Source: Dactylosporangium vinaceum
Lineage (GTDB): Bacteria > Actinomycetota > Actinomycetes > Mycobacteriales > Micromonosporaceae
NCBI RefSeq assembly: GCF_019904175.1
Contig: NZ_CP061913.1
Span: 2,170,001 to 2,234,000, forward strand
Direction of reading: 5' to 3'
Length of the DNA stretch: 64,000 bases
This document shows positions 24,792 through 33,232 of the stretch, piece by piece; the stretch's first letter is position 1, and each line of letters opens with the position of its first letter. Under the pieces are notes generated by a model. It was not told the DNA's origin, ran no database searches, and was given only the letters and a program-made list of their open reading frames with translations. The position numbers and the translations under genes are program-made.

Positions 24792-25829
24792 GTGCACCGC
24801 CCGACACTCGACGAGGTCGCGGCCCTGGCCGGTGTCGGGCGCGGCACCGTCTCGCGGGTCATCAACGGTTCGCCCCAGGTGAGCCCGGAGGCCCGTGCGG
24901 CGGTGCAGAAGGCGGTCGACGCGCTCGGCTACGTACCCAACCGCGCGGCCCGCGCACTCGTGACCCGCCGGACGGACTCCGTGGCGCTCGTCGTCTCCGA
25001 GTCCGAGGAGCGGGTCTTCGGCGAGCCGTTCTTCGCCGGAATAGTGCGTGGCGTCAGCTCGCATCTGGCCGACACCCAGATGCAGCTGTGGCTCGCGATG
25101 GCGCAGTCGGTGGCCGAGCGCGTGCTGGTCGAGCGCCACCTCAACGACCAGCACGTCGACGGCGTCCTGCTGCTGTCACTGCACGACGACGACCCGCTGC
25201 CCGGCCTGCTGGCCGGGCGGGGGCTGCCGACCGTCCTGGGCGGGCGCACCGCGCTCATGCTCGAGACGGGCACCACCGGCGGCGAGCACAACGGGCACGC
25301 CATCTCCTTCGTCGACAACGACAACGAGGGTGGCGCCCGGCTGGCCGTCGAGCACCTGCTCAACCTGGGGCGCCGCTGTGTCGCGGCGATCGCCGGTCCG
25401 CAGGACATGGGGGTCGGCAAGGCCCGCCTGCGCGGCTACCGTGAGGCCCTGCGCCGCGCGGCCCACCCGTTCGACGACCGTCTCGTCGCATACGGCGACT
25501 TCAGCGAGGCGAGCGGCGCCGAAGCGATGTACCGCCTGCTGCATCTCAACCCGGGGCTCGACGCCGTCTTCGCCGCCTCCGACCTGATGGCCGCCGGGGC
25601 CATCCGCGCCCTGCGTGAGCAGGGCCGGGCCGTCCCCGCGCAGGTGGCCGTGGTCGGCTTCGAGGACTCCGCCGTGGCCCGGCAGACCCTGCCGCCACTC
25701 ACCACCGTGCACCAGTCGGTGGAGGGTATGGGTCGCGAGATGGCCAGGCTCCTGCTGGCCCGCATCGCCGGCGGGCCGGCCCACTCGACCGTGCTGGACA
25801 CGCACCTAGTGGTGCGCGAGTCGGCCTGA
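24792..25829 (+). CDS. cebR: LacI-family repressor, CebR-like (copy 1)
   Basis: A 345-residue LacI-type regulator. The N-terminal helix-turn-helix and hinge read TLDEVAALAGVGRGTVSRVI and GYVPNRAARALV, and the periplasmic-binding-like effector domain follows (VALVVSESEERVFGEPFFAG). The GTG start lies one base after the beta-glucosidase stop, so it is the distal gene of the operon it likely represses through the operators at 19877 and 19930. In Streptomyces cellobiose releases CebR. A close paralogue is at 28353. Confidence 0.9.
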   Translation: MHRPTLDEVAALAGVGRGTVSRVINGSPQVSPEARAAVQKAVDALGYVPNRAARALVTRRTDSVALVVSESEERVFGEPFFAGIVRGVSSHLADTQMQLWLAMAQSVAERVLVERHLNDQHVDGVLLLSLHDDDPLPGLLAGRGLPTVLGGRTALMLETGTTGGEHNGHAISFVDNDNEGGARLAVEHLLNLGRRCVAAIAGPQDMGVGKARLRGYREALRRAAHPFDDRLVAYGDFSEASGAEAMYRLLHLNPGLDAVFAASDLMAAGAIRALREQGRAVPAQVAVVGFEDSAVARQTLPPLTTVHQSVEGMGREMARLLLARIAGGPAHSTVLDTHLVVRESA

Positions 25830-25868
25830 GACTGTGCCTTCCCCGGTGGGCACGCAAGGAGGCAAAAC

Positions 25869-28298
25869 GTGCGCTTCGGCCACTTCGACGACGAACGTCG
25901 CGAGTACGTGATCGACCGGCCTGACACGCCGCTGCCCTGGATCAACTACCTGGGGACGGAGTCGTACTTCGGCATCATCTCCAACACCGCCGGCGGCTAC
26001 TCGTTCTATCGTGACGCGCGGCTGCGCCGCCTCACCCGCTACCGGTACAACAACGCCCCCTTCGACTTCGGCGGCCGCTACCTCTACCTGCGCGACGCCG
26101 GCAGCGGCGAGTACTGGTCGCCGACCTGGCAGCCGACGCAGACCGAGCTGGACGAGTACGAGTGCCGCCACGGGCTCTCCTACACCCAGATCGCCTCCGG
26201 CTACAAGGGCATCAAGGCCAAGGTGTCGTACTTCGTCCCGCTGGGCGAGACCCTGGAGGTCTGGCGCCTGCAGCTGACGAACGAGCGGGAGTCCGCCGCC
26301 GAGCTCTCGGTCTTCTCCTCGGTGGAGTTCGCCCTCTGGGACGCCCAGGACGACGCCACCAACTACCAGCGCAACTTCAACACCGGCCAGGTCGAGGTCG
26401 AGGACGGGGTGATCTACCACAAGACGGAGTACCGCGAGCGCCGCGACCACTTCGCCTACTTCGCCTGCTCCGAGCCCCTCGCCGGGTTCGACACCCAGCG
26501 TGAGGCGTTCCTCGGCCCCTACCGCGCCTGGGACCGCCCGATCGCCGTCGAGCGCGGCACCTCGTCCGACTCGGTAGCGCACGGCTGGCAGCCGCACGGC
26601 TCCCACCACGTGCGGATCACCCTGGAGCCGGGGGAGAGCCGCGAGATCGGCTTCGTGCTCGGCTACTGGGAGAACCCGAAGGACGCCAAGTTCGACCCGC
26701 CCGGCTCGCAGACCATCAACAAGCAGACGGTCCGCCCCGTCATCGAGCGCTGGCTGCAGCAGGAGACGGTCGACGCCGGGTTCGCCGCGCTGCGCGCCAA
26801 CTGGGACCGGCTGCTCGGCACCCTGCAGGTGCACACCCCGGACGGCGACACCAACCGGATGGTCAACATCTGGAACGCGTACCAGAACATGGTCACGTTC
26901 AACATGAGCCGCTCGACGTCGGGCTTCGAGACCGGCATCGGCCGCGGTATGGGTTTCCGCGACTCCAACCAGGACCTGCTCGGCTTCGTGCACATGATCC
27001 CGGAGCGGGCCCGGGAGCGGATCCTCGACATCGCGGCCACCCAGCTGTCGACCGGTGGGGCGTATCACCAGTACCAGCCGCTGACCAAGCGCGGGAACAA
27101 CGACATCGGCTCGGGCTTCAACGACGATCCGCTGTGGCTCATCCTCGGCGTCGCGGCGTACCTGAAGGAGAGCGGCGACCTCTCCATCCTCGACGCGCCG
27201 GTGCCCTACGACAACGAGGCCGGCAGCGAGCAGCCCCTCTACGACCATCTCCAGCGCTCCCTGCAGTACACCCTCGATCGTCTGGGCCCGCACGGCCTGC
27301 CGCTCATCGGGCGGGCCGACTGGAACGACTGCCTCAACCTCAACTGCTTCTCCGACACCCCGGGTGAGCCGTTCCAGACGACCGAGAACGCCACCGGCGG
27401 GGTCGCCGAGTCGGTCTTCATCGCGGGGCAGTTCGTGCTGGCGGCCAAGGAGCTGGCCGGGATCGCGCTGTGCGTGGGCAAGCCGCACCAGGAGTACCTC
27501 GACGCGGCCGAGAAGATGGCCGGCACGATCGCCGAGCACGGCTGGGACGGCGCCTGGTTCCGCCGGGCCTACGACTTCTACGGCAACGTCATCGGCTCGG
27601 CCTCCAACGACGAGGGGCAGATCTTCGTCGAGCCCCAGGGCATGTGCATCATGGGCGGCGTCGGCGTCGAGGACGGTCTCGCGGTGAAGGCCCTGGCCAG
27701 CGTGCGCGAGCGGCTGGCCACCCCGCACGGCGTGGTGCTCCAGCAGCCGGCCTACAGCTCCTACCGGCTCGAGCTCGGCGAGATCTCGTCCTACCCGCCC
27801 GGGTACAAGGAGAACGCCGGCATCTTCTGCCACACCAACCCGTGGATCATGATCGCCGAGGCGATCGTCGGCAACGGCGACGCCGCCTTCGACTACTACC
27901 GGCGCATCCTGCCCTCGGCCCGCGAGGCCATCAGCGAGGTGCACCGGTGCGAGCCGTACGTCTACGCGCAGATGATCGCCGGCAAGGACGCCCCGACCCA
28001 CGGCGAGGCCAAGAACTCGTGGCTCACCGGCACCGCGGCCTACAACTTCACCGCGATCAGCCAGTGGATCCTCGGCATCCGGCCGGAGCTGACAGGCCTT
28101 CGCGTGGACCCGGTGATCCCGACCGATTGGCCCGGGTTCACGGCGGTTCGCCAGTTCCGGGGAGCGACGTACCGGATCTCCGTGACGCGCGGTGCGGTGC
28201 GGGCGCTCTCGGTCGACGGCCAGGACTTCGATCCCGCCGGAGTCCTCCCGTTGGCCCCCGAGGGCTCGGTCGTTGAGGTGAACTTGACGGTTTCCTGA
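25869..28298 (+). CDS. GH94 cellobiose phosphorylase
   Basis: Cleaves cellobiose with phosphate to glucose-1-phosphate and glucose, saving one ATP relative to hydrolysis. The 809-residue protein begins RFGHFDDERREYVI and contains the GH94 landmarks TPLPWINYLG, SRSTSGFETGIGRGMGFRDS and RADWNDCLNLN, with the DWND catalytic motif at residues 484-487. Length matches known cellobiose phosphorylases (about 810-825). The AAGGAGG ribosome binding site precedes GTG 25869. No signal peptide, so it is cytosolic. It lies between two CebR-like genes and shares the substrate of the beta-glucosidase. GH94 also includes chitobiose and cellodextrin phosphorylases; cellobiose is preferred here on context and length. 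Confidence 0.9.
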   Translation: MRFGHFDDERREYVIDRPDTPLPWINYLGTESYFGIISNTAGGYSFYRDARLRRLTRYRYNNAPFDFGGRYLYLRDAGSGEYWSPTWQPTQTELDEYECRHGLSYTQIASGYKGIKAKVSYFVPLGETLEVWRLQLTNERESAAELSVFSSVEFALWDAQDDATNYQRNFNTGQVEVEDGVIYHKTEYRERRDHFAYFACSEPLAGFDTQREAFLGPYRAWDRPIAVERGTSSDSVAHGWQPHGSHHVRITLEPGESREIGFVLGYWENPKDAKFDPPGSQTINKQTVRPVIERWLQQETVDAGFAALRANWDRLLGTLQVHTPDGDTNRMVNIWNAYQNMVTFNMSRSTSGFETGIGRGMGFRDSNQDLLGFVHMIPERARERILDIAATQLSTGGAYHQYQPLTKRGNNDIGSGFNDDPLWLILGVAAYLKESGDLSILDAPVPYDNEAGSEQPLYDHLQRSLQYTLDRLGPHGLPLIGRADWNDCLNLNCFSDTPGEPFQTTENATGGVAESVFIAGQFVLAAKELAGIALCVGKPHQEYLDAAEKMAGTIAEHGWDGAWFRRAYDFYGNVIGSASNDEGQIFVEPQGMCIMGGVGVEDGLAVKALASVRERLATPHGVVLQQPAYSSYRLELGEISSYPPGYKENAGIFCHTNPWIMIAEAIVGNGDAAFDYYRRILPSAREAISEVHRCEPYVYAQMIAGKDAPTHGEAKNSWLTGTAAYNFTAISQWILGIRPELTGLRVDPVIPTDWPGFTAVRQFRGATYRISVTRGAVRALSVDGQDFDPAGVLPLAPEGSVVEVNLTVS

Positions 28299-28352
28299 AA
28301 GATCGCTGGGGCTGCTGGGTGGCCCGGTGACGGGATGTGCGCACAATGAGGC

Positions 28353-29426
28353 GTGAACATCCCGTCCCCGGGCCGCCCGCGTTCCGCCGGCCGGCCCACG
28401 CTCGATGAGGTCGCCCTGCGGGCCGGCGTCGGCCGCGGCACCGTCTCGCGCGTGGTCAACGGCTCACCCCAGGTGAGCCCCGAGGCCCGCGCGGCGGTCC
28501 AGAAGGCGATCGACGAGCTGGGGTACGTGCCCAACCGCGCCGCCCGCGCCCTCGTCACCCAGCGCACCGACTCCGTCGCCCTCGTCGTCTCGGAGTCCGA
28601 GGAGCGGGTCTTCGGCGAGCCGTTCTTCGCCGGCATCGTGCGCGGCATCAGCTCCGCCCTGGCCGGCACCCAGCTCCAGCTGTGGCTGGCGATGGCCCAG
28701 TCCCCGGCCGAGCGCGAGCGGGTCGAGCACCACCTGACCAACCAGCACGTCGACGGCGTGATGCTGCTCTCCCTGCACGACGCCGACCCCCTGCCGCTGC
28801 TGCTGGAGCGCCGCGGCCTCCCGGTCGTCCTCGGCGGCCGCCCGGCCCAGATGCTGGCCGACGACGAGCAGCTCAACTTCACCGCCCAGCTGTCGCAGCT
28901 CTCCTACGTGGACGCCGACAACGAGGGCGGCGCCCGCATCGCCGTGGGCCACCTCCTCGACCGCCAGCGCCGCCGGATCGCCGCGATCGCCGGCCCCCAG
29001 GACATGGCCGCGGGCGTCTCCCGGTTGGCGGGGTACCGCGAGGCCCTGCAGCGCGCGGGCCTTCCGGTGGACGAGAAGCTGATCGCGTACGGCGACTTCT
29101 CGGAGGCCAGCGGGGAGCGCGCGATCCGCGAACTGCTGGAGTCCGACCCGTCGATCGACGCCGTCTTCGCCGCTTCCGACCTGATGGCCGTCGGCGCCTT
29201 GCGGGGCCTGCGGGCGCTCGGCAAGCGGGTGCCGCAGGACGTGGCCCTGATCGGCTTCGACGACGTGGCCATCGCCCGCCAGACCGACCCGCCGCTGACC
29301 ACCGTCCACCAGCCGGTCGAGGCGATGGGCCGGGAGATGGCCCGCCTGCTGATCGCCCGCATCGGCGGCGCCGCGTCCTCGTCCGTGATGGTGGAGACCC
29401 ACCTGGTCCGCCGGCAGTCGGCCTGA
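28353..29426 (+). CDS. LacI-family repressor, CebR-like (copy 2)
   Basis: A 357-residue LacI-type protein strongly similar to the 24792 product: the DNA-binding region and first effector strands are almost residue-for-residue the same (TVSRVVNGSPQVSPEARAAV, VALVVSESEERVFGEPFFAG). It carries a short Pro/Arg N-terminal extension and a small insertion near residue 170 (LADDEQLNFTAQLSQLS). GTG 28353 follows the phosphorylase by 54 bp. A strong terminator is immediately downstream. The nearly identical recognition helix implies the same operator, perhaps with a different inducer. Confidence 0.9.
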   Translation: MNIPSPGRPRSAGRPTLDEVALRAGVGRGTVSRVVNGSPQVSPEARAAVQKAIDELGYVPNRAARALVTQRTDSVALVVSESEERVFGEPFFAGIVRGISSALAGTQLQLWLAMAQSPAERERVEHHLTNQHVDGVMLLSLHDADPLPLLLERRGLPVVLGGRPAQMLADDEQLNFTAQLSQLSYVDADNEGGARIAVGHLLDRQRRRIAAIAGPQDMAAGVSRLAGYREALQRAGLPVDEKLIAYGDFSEASGERAIRELLESDPSIDAVFAASDLMAVGALRGLRALGKRVPQDVALIGFDDVAIARQTDPPLTTVHQPVEAMGREMARLLIARIGGAASSSVMVETHLVRRQSA

Positions 29427-29443
29427 CCAGGGGCTTGTCGTTT

Positions 29444-29470
29444 CGCCGCTCCGGGCGGCGTTTGTTTTTC
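29444..29470 (+). terminator. Rho-independent terminator of the cellobiose module
   Basis: Stem CGCCGC (29444-29449) / GCGGCG (29455-29460), 5-nt loop, then TTTGTTTTTC. It starts 18 bp after the second repressor gene. Confidence 0.9.
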
Positions 29471-29514
29471 CGCCGCCCCGGGCATGCCGGTCATCGGAGG
29501 AGGTGGCGATTTCG

Positions 29515-30003
29515 ATGAGCAGTGAGTGGAAGAAGCGTAAACGCCGCGCGGAGAGTGTGGCCGAGGACGCCTGGGACTACCTGAACTCGGCCCTGGACAG
29601 CGCCCGCTCGTTCGGCGGCACCGTGAAGGACCGCGCCGGCGACCTGGCCGACACCGCGTCGGACCGGTACGACACCGCGTCGGACCGCGTGGGCTCGGCG
29701 TACGCCAAGACGTCGGACCGCGTCGGGTCGGTGTCCTCGGAGGCGTGGAAGCGCGCCAACCGCGCGCTGGACGCCCTGTCGGGCAAGCAGCCCCGCAAGC
29801 CGTGGGGCTGGATCGCCGTAGCCGTCCTGGGCGGCGTGGCGGTGGGCTGGGCGGTGGCGGCCTCGGCGCCGAAGGCCATCCAGGCGGCGACCGACCGCTT
29901 CAGCGACGAGCCGGACGAGCTGTCGAGCACGGCTGACGCACCGGCCCCCTACGAGCGCGTCGTGCCGAACCCGAACGAGCCGGTGATCCCCCCGACGCCC
30001 TGA
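29515..30003 (+). CDS. Small single-pass membrane protein of unknown function
   Basis: A 162-residue protein. The N-terminal half is charged and predicted helical, with a TASDRxDTASDRVGSAYAKTSDRVGS stretch of about 11-residue periodicity, then one transmembrane segment near residues 94-115 (WIAVAVLGGVAVGWAVAASA), then an acidic/Pro-rich tail ending EPVIPPTP. It resembles membrane-anchored YtxH/LEA-like helical proteins only in general character. ATG 29515 is chosen over GTG 29503 because a GGAGGAGG ribosome binding site lies 8-9 bp before it and overlaps the GTG. It is flanked by a terminator and a large hairpin, so it is monocistronic. Confidence 0.75.
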   Translation: MSSEWKKRKRRAESVAEDAWDYLNSALDSARSFGGTVKDRAGDLADTASDRYDTASDRVGSAYAKTSDRVGSVSSEAWKRANRALDALSGKQPRKPWGWIAVAVLGGVAVGWAVAASAPKAIQAATDRFSDEPDELSSTADAPAPYERVVPNPNEPVIPPTP

Positions 30004-30549
30004 CAACCGCGGCGACGCCCCGATCGTCCACCGCTCTGGTGCGTCTCCTCTATGTGCAAGCCAGCGACGAACAATCTGCGCAGCTGCTCCGGCCGCTTCG
30101 ACCCGGCCGACTGCTTCGGTGAGGGCCGGCACCCGCTTATCGGGTGCCGGCCCTCAAGCGTCGATGGCGTCACAAACGACATCGGGGTTCTCGACTCGTC
30201 GAAGTCATCGAGGGAGTTCGCCGTCCGGAGCCGCGCTCAGGTCGCGGCGGGCGCGATCTGCGAACGCAAGCCACGCAGCACGCCGCCAAGGTCATCACCT
30301 CTTGGCTGTTCGAGGATCGTGCGTGGCGGGGCCGAGCGCGGCGGCGGCGAGCGCTCCGGCCGGTGCGTCGTCCCGGGCGGCGACGACCGTCCCCGCGAGC
30401 AGTGCGAGCACACCGGCGGCCTGAGGCGCCGTTAAGGTTCGCATGCTGCCGGAAACTGGGGCGGCGTCAGGAAACCTCCGTGGAACGTGGCCGTCACGAG
30501 CTGAGCCGACATTGAACCAGGCGAGCGATCGAACCGAACGGAGGCCGCC
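30004..30549. other. Intergenic interval with one large hairpin
   Basis: No convincing gene. The only clear structure is the hairpin at 30121-30155. Short open frames are present on both strands but lack ribosome binding sites or recognisable sequence. The promoter for the NCS1 transporter should lie near 30450-30540; a CGGAGG-type site (AACGGAGGCCGCC) precedes ATG 30550. Confidence 0.6.
30121..30155. terminator. Perfect 15-bp inverted repeat, probable bidirectional terminator
   Basis: Left arm GAGGGCCGGCACCCG (30121-30135), loop CTTAT, right arm 30141-30155 fully complementary. There is no T-tract, as often seen for actinobacterial terminators. It lies 118 bp after the membrane-protein gene. 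Confidence 0.65.
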
Positions 30550-31989
30550 ATGGCCGCAGCTGACACCGAAGTCCACGTCATCACCGCCGAGGTCCGCGAG
30601 GGCACCTACGGCGGCAAGGTCGCGGCCGTCGAGCCGGGCGGCGCCGAGCTCATCCCGCTGTCCGACCGGCACGGGCGGCCGCTGGACCTGTTCTGGACGT
30701 GGATGTCGCCGAACCTCGAGTTCGCCACGATCTTCGTGGGCGTCATCTCGATCCTGTACTTCAAGCAGTCGTTCTGGGCGGCCGTCGCGGCGATCGTGGT
30801 GGGTACCGGGCTCGGCTCGCTGACCCATGGGGTCCTGTCGTCGCGGGGGCCGCGGGCCGGCGTACCGCAAATGATCCTGAGCCGTATCGGGTTCGGGCAC
30901 CTCGGCAACATCCTGCCGGCCGGGCTCAACGCCGTCGTGGCGGGCGTCGGGTGGTTCGCCGTCAACAGCGTGTCCGGCGCGTTCGCGCTGGCCACCCTGA
31001 CCGGCTGGGACAAGCTGCCGTGCCTGTTCATCGTGGTGGTGGCCCAGGTCGTCATCGCGTTCTTCGGGCACAACCTGGTGCAGGTCTTCGAGCGGTACGC
31101 CTTCCCGGTGCTCGCCGTCGCGTTCCTGCTCGCCGTCGCCTGGACGTTCGCCAAGACCGACCCCGGGGCGGCCGCCGCGAAGGGCGGCGGCGGCATCGGC
31201 GGCTTCCTGCTGACGGTCGGCGCCGCATTCGGCTACGCGGCCGGGTGGAACCCGTACGCCACCGACTACACCCGCTACCTCGAGCCGGACACGAGCCCGC
31301 GGGCCGTAGGGCTGTGGGCCGGCCTGGGCGTCTTCGTCTCCTGCACGGTCCTGGAGGTGGCCGGCGCCGCGTCCGTGACGATCCCCGGGCCCATCGGCGA
31401 CAACCTGACCGGCAACTTCACCCAGCACCTGCCGGTCTGGCTGGCCGACGTCACGCTGCTGGCCATCGCCGTGGGGGCGGTCTCGGCCAACGTCATCAAC
31501 ATCTACTCGGGCGCGATGTCGTTCCTGGCGCTGGGCATCCGGCTCCCACTGAACCAGCGGCGGGCGATCGTCGCGCTGATGTTCGGCGTGGCCGGGTTCG
31601 TCCTCGCCTGGACGGGGCTCAAGGACGCGGGCGCGAAGTACGAGGGTTTCCTGCTCGTCATCTCCTACTGGATCGGCCCCTGGCTGGGCGTGTACCTCAC
31701 CGACTGGTACCTGCGGCGGGGCAAACGGGTCGACGGCTTCCTCTTCGACCGGCGGCACAACCCGTGGGCCGGCGTGCTGGCGATGGCGATCGGCATGGCG
31801 GTGTCGGTCCTGCTGTTCTCCAACCAGCAGGACTACACCGGGCCGGTGCCGGCGCACGTCAAGCAGTTCGGCGACTCGACCTTCGAGGTCGGGTTCGTCG
31901 TCTCGGCCGTCCTCTACTGGATTGGCTTCCAGCTGCAGGGCGGCAAGGACCGCGAGGAGACGCTCACGTTGGCTCCCGCAGGAAGCTGA
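30550..31989 (+). CDS. NCS1-family nucleobase/cation transporter
   Basis: A 479-residue, about 12-helix membrane transporter of the nucleobase:cation symporter-1 family (cytosine, purines, allantoin, thiamine precursors). The first helix region DLFWTWMSPNLEFATIFVG, the GWNPYATDYTRYL motif and ISYWIGPWLGVYLTDWYLRR are typical. The 3' end overlaps the convergent CodA-like gene by 26 bp. Pairing with a CodA-like deaminase suggests it imports that enzyme's heterocyclic substrate. Confidence 0.9.
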   Translation: MAAADTEVHVITAEVREGTYGGKVAAVEPGGAELIPLSDRHGRPLDLFWTWMSPNLEFATIFVGVISILYFKQSFWAAVAAIVVGTGLGSLTHGVLSSRGPRAGVPQMILSRIGFGHLGNILPAGLNAVVAGVGWFAVNSVSGAFALATLTGWDKLPCLFIVVVAQVVIAFFGHNLVQVFERYAFPVLAVAFLLAVAWTFAKTDPGAAAAKGGGGIGGFLLTVGAAFGYAAGWNPYATDYTRYLEPDTSPRAVGLWAGLGVFVSCTVLEVAGAASVTIPGPIGDNLTGNFTQHLPVWLADVTLLAIAVGAVSANVINIYSGAMSFLALGIRLPLNQRRAIVALMFGVAGFVLAWTGLKDAGAKYEGFLLVISYWIGPWLGVYLTDWYLRRGKRVDGFLFDRRHNPWAGVLAMAIGMAVSVLLFSNQQDYTGPVPAHVKQFGDSTFEVGFVVSAVLYWIGFQLQGGKDREETLTLAPAGS

Positions 31990-33232
31990 CCGGCTCCTCC
32001 ACGCCGTTCCACCGCACCGTCGTCTCGGCCGGTCGCGTGCGCGCCACCTCGCGGCCGGCTCGCAGCACCAGGTACCGCGGCGCGACCAGCCGCACGGCGT
32101 CCACCTCGGACGGCGCGTCGAAGACGACCAGGTCGGCCGGGCCGCCCTCCCGCACCCCGTAGTCCTCGAGGCCCAGCGCGGCCGCCGGGTTCACGGTGAT
32201 CATGTCGATCAGCCGGCGCAGCTCGGCGTCGCCGCTCATGTGGCCGAGGTGGGCGAGCACGAACGCCGCCTGCAGCGGGTCGCCGTAGCCAAGCGGGTAC
32301 CACGGGTCCATGATCGAGTCGTGGCCGATGCACACGTTGACGCCAGCCTCCTGCAGCTGCTTGACCCGCGTGTGCCCGCGGCGCACCGGGCCGGTGTCGA
32401 AGCGGCCCTGCAGCACGGCGTTGTCCAGCGGGTTGGTCACCATGTGCAGCCCCGCCCGGGCGATGTTGCCGACCAGGCGGTAGGCGTAGGCGGCGTTGTA
32501 CGAGTGCATCGCCGTGGTGTGGCTGGCTGTGACCCGGCCGGTGAGGCCCCGCCGAATCGTCTCGGCCACCATCACCTCGATGAAGCGCGAGTGCTCGTCG
32601 TCGGTCTCGTCGCAGTGGATGTCGACGCGCAGCCCGTGCTCGTCGGCCAGCGCGAACGCGAAGCGGACCGACTCGACGCCGTCCTCCCGGGTCAGCTCGT
32701 AGTGCGGGATCGCGCCGATCACGTCGACGCCGAGGCCGACCGCCCGGCGCATGAGGTCGCGGCCGCCGTCGTAGGACAGGATGCCCTGCTGCGGGAATGC
32801 GACCAGCTGCAGGTCGATCGTGCCGCGCACCTCCTCCCGGAGCTCGGCCAGCCCGCGCAGCGCCCGCAGCTCGGGGTCGCACACGTCGACGTGGCTGCGC
32901 ACGGCCTGCACGCCGTTGGCCAGCTGCCACCGCAGCGCCTGGGCCGCCCGTGCCTTCACGTCCTCGACGGTCAGCTCCTTGACCCGCTCGGCCCACACGG
33001 CGATGCCCTCGAAGAGCGAGCCCGACACGTTGGGCCGTGGCTGCCCGACGGTGAGCACCGCGTCGAGGTGGATGTGCGGCTCGACCAGCGGCGGCGTGAC
33101 GAGCCGGCCGCCGAGGTCGATCGTGCGCGCGGCGGGCCCGGACGACGACACGATCCGGCCGTCGGCGATGGCGATGGCGCGCGGCGCGGTCTCGCCCGCC
33201 ACGAGCGCGTTATCCAGCCTGAGGTCGATCAT
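31964..33232 (-). CDS. CodA-like metal-dependent deaminase (amidohydrolase)
   Basis: A 422-residue amidohydrolase closely following E. coli cytosine deaminase. Metal/catalytic motifs: EPHIHLD (His53, His55), HCDETDDEHSRF, ASHTTAMHSYN and CIGHDSIMDPWYPLG. In E. coli CodA the last motif reads GHDDVFDPW; here the residue after the metal Asp305 is Ser306 instead of the Asp (D314) that contacts the pyrimidine and tunes specificity. So the reaction is likely hydrolytic deamination, but cytosine itself may not be the substrate. ATG 33232 overlaps the stop of the Rieske gene (4 bp). Convergent with the NCS1 transporter. Confidence 0.87.
   Translation of the reverse strand: MIDLRLDNALVAGETAPRAIAIADGRIVSSSGPAARTIDLGGRLVTPPLVEPHIHLDAVLTVGQPRPNVSGSLFEGIAVWAERVKELTVEDVKARAAQALRWQLANGVQAVRSHVDVCDPELRALRGLAELREEVRGTIDLQLVAFPQQGILSYDGGRDLMRRAVGLGVDVIGAIPHYELTREDGVESVRFAFALADEHGLRVDIHCDETDDEHSRFIEVMVAETIRRGLTGRVTASHTTAMHSYNAAYAYRLVGNIARAGLHMVTNPLDNAVLQGRFDTGPVRRGHTRVKQLQEAGVNVCIGHDSIMDPWYPLGYGDPLQAAFVLAHLGHMSGDAELRRLIDMITVNPAAALGLEDYGVREGGPADLVVFDAPSEVDAVRLVAPRYLVLRAGREVARTRPAETTVRWNGVEEPVSFLREPT

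Noticed and set aside
30295-30444. Minus-strand 49-residue hydrophobic peptide
   Set aside because: Plausible membrane segment, but no ribosome binding site and no recognisable homologue.
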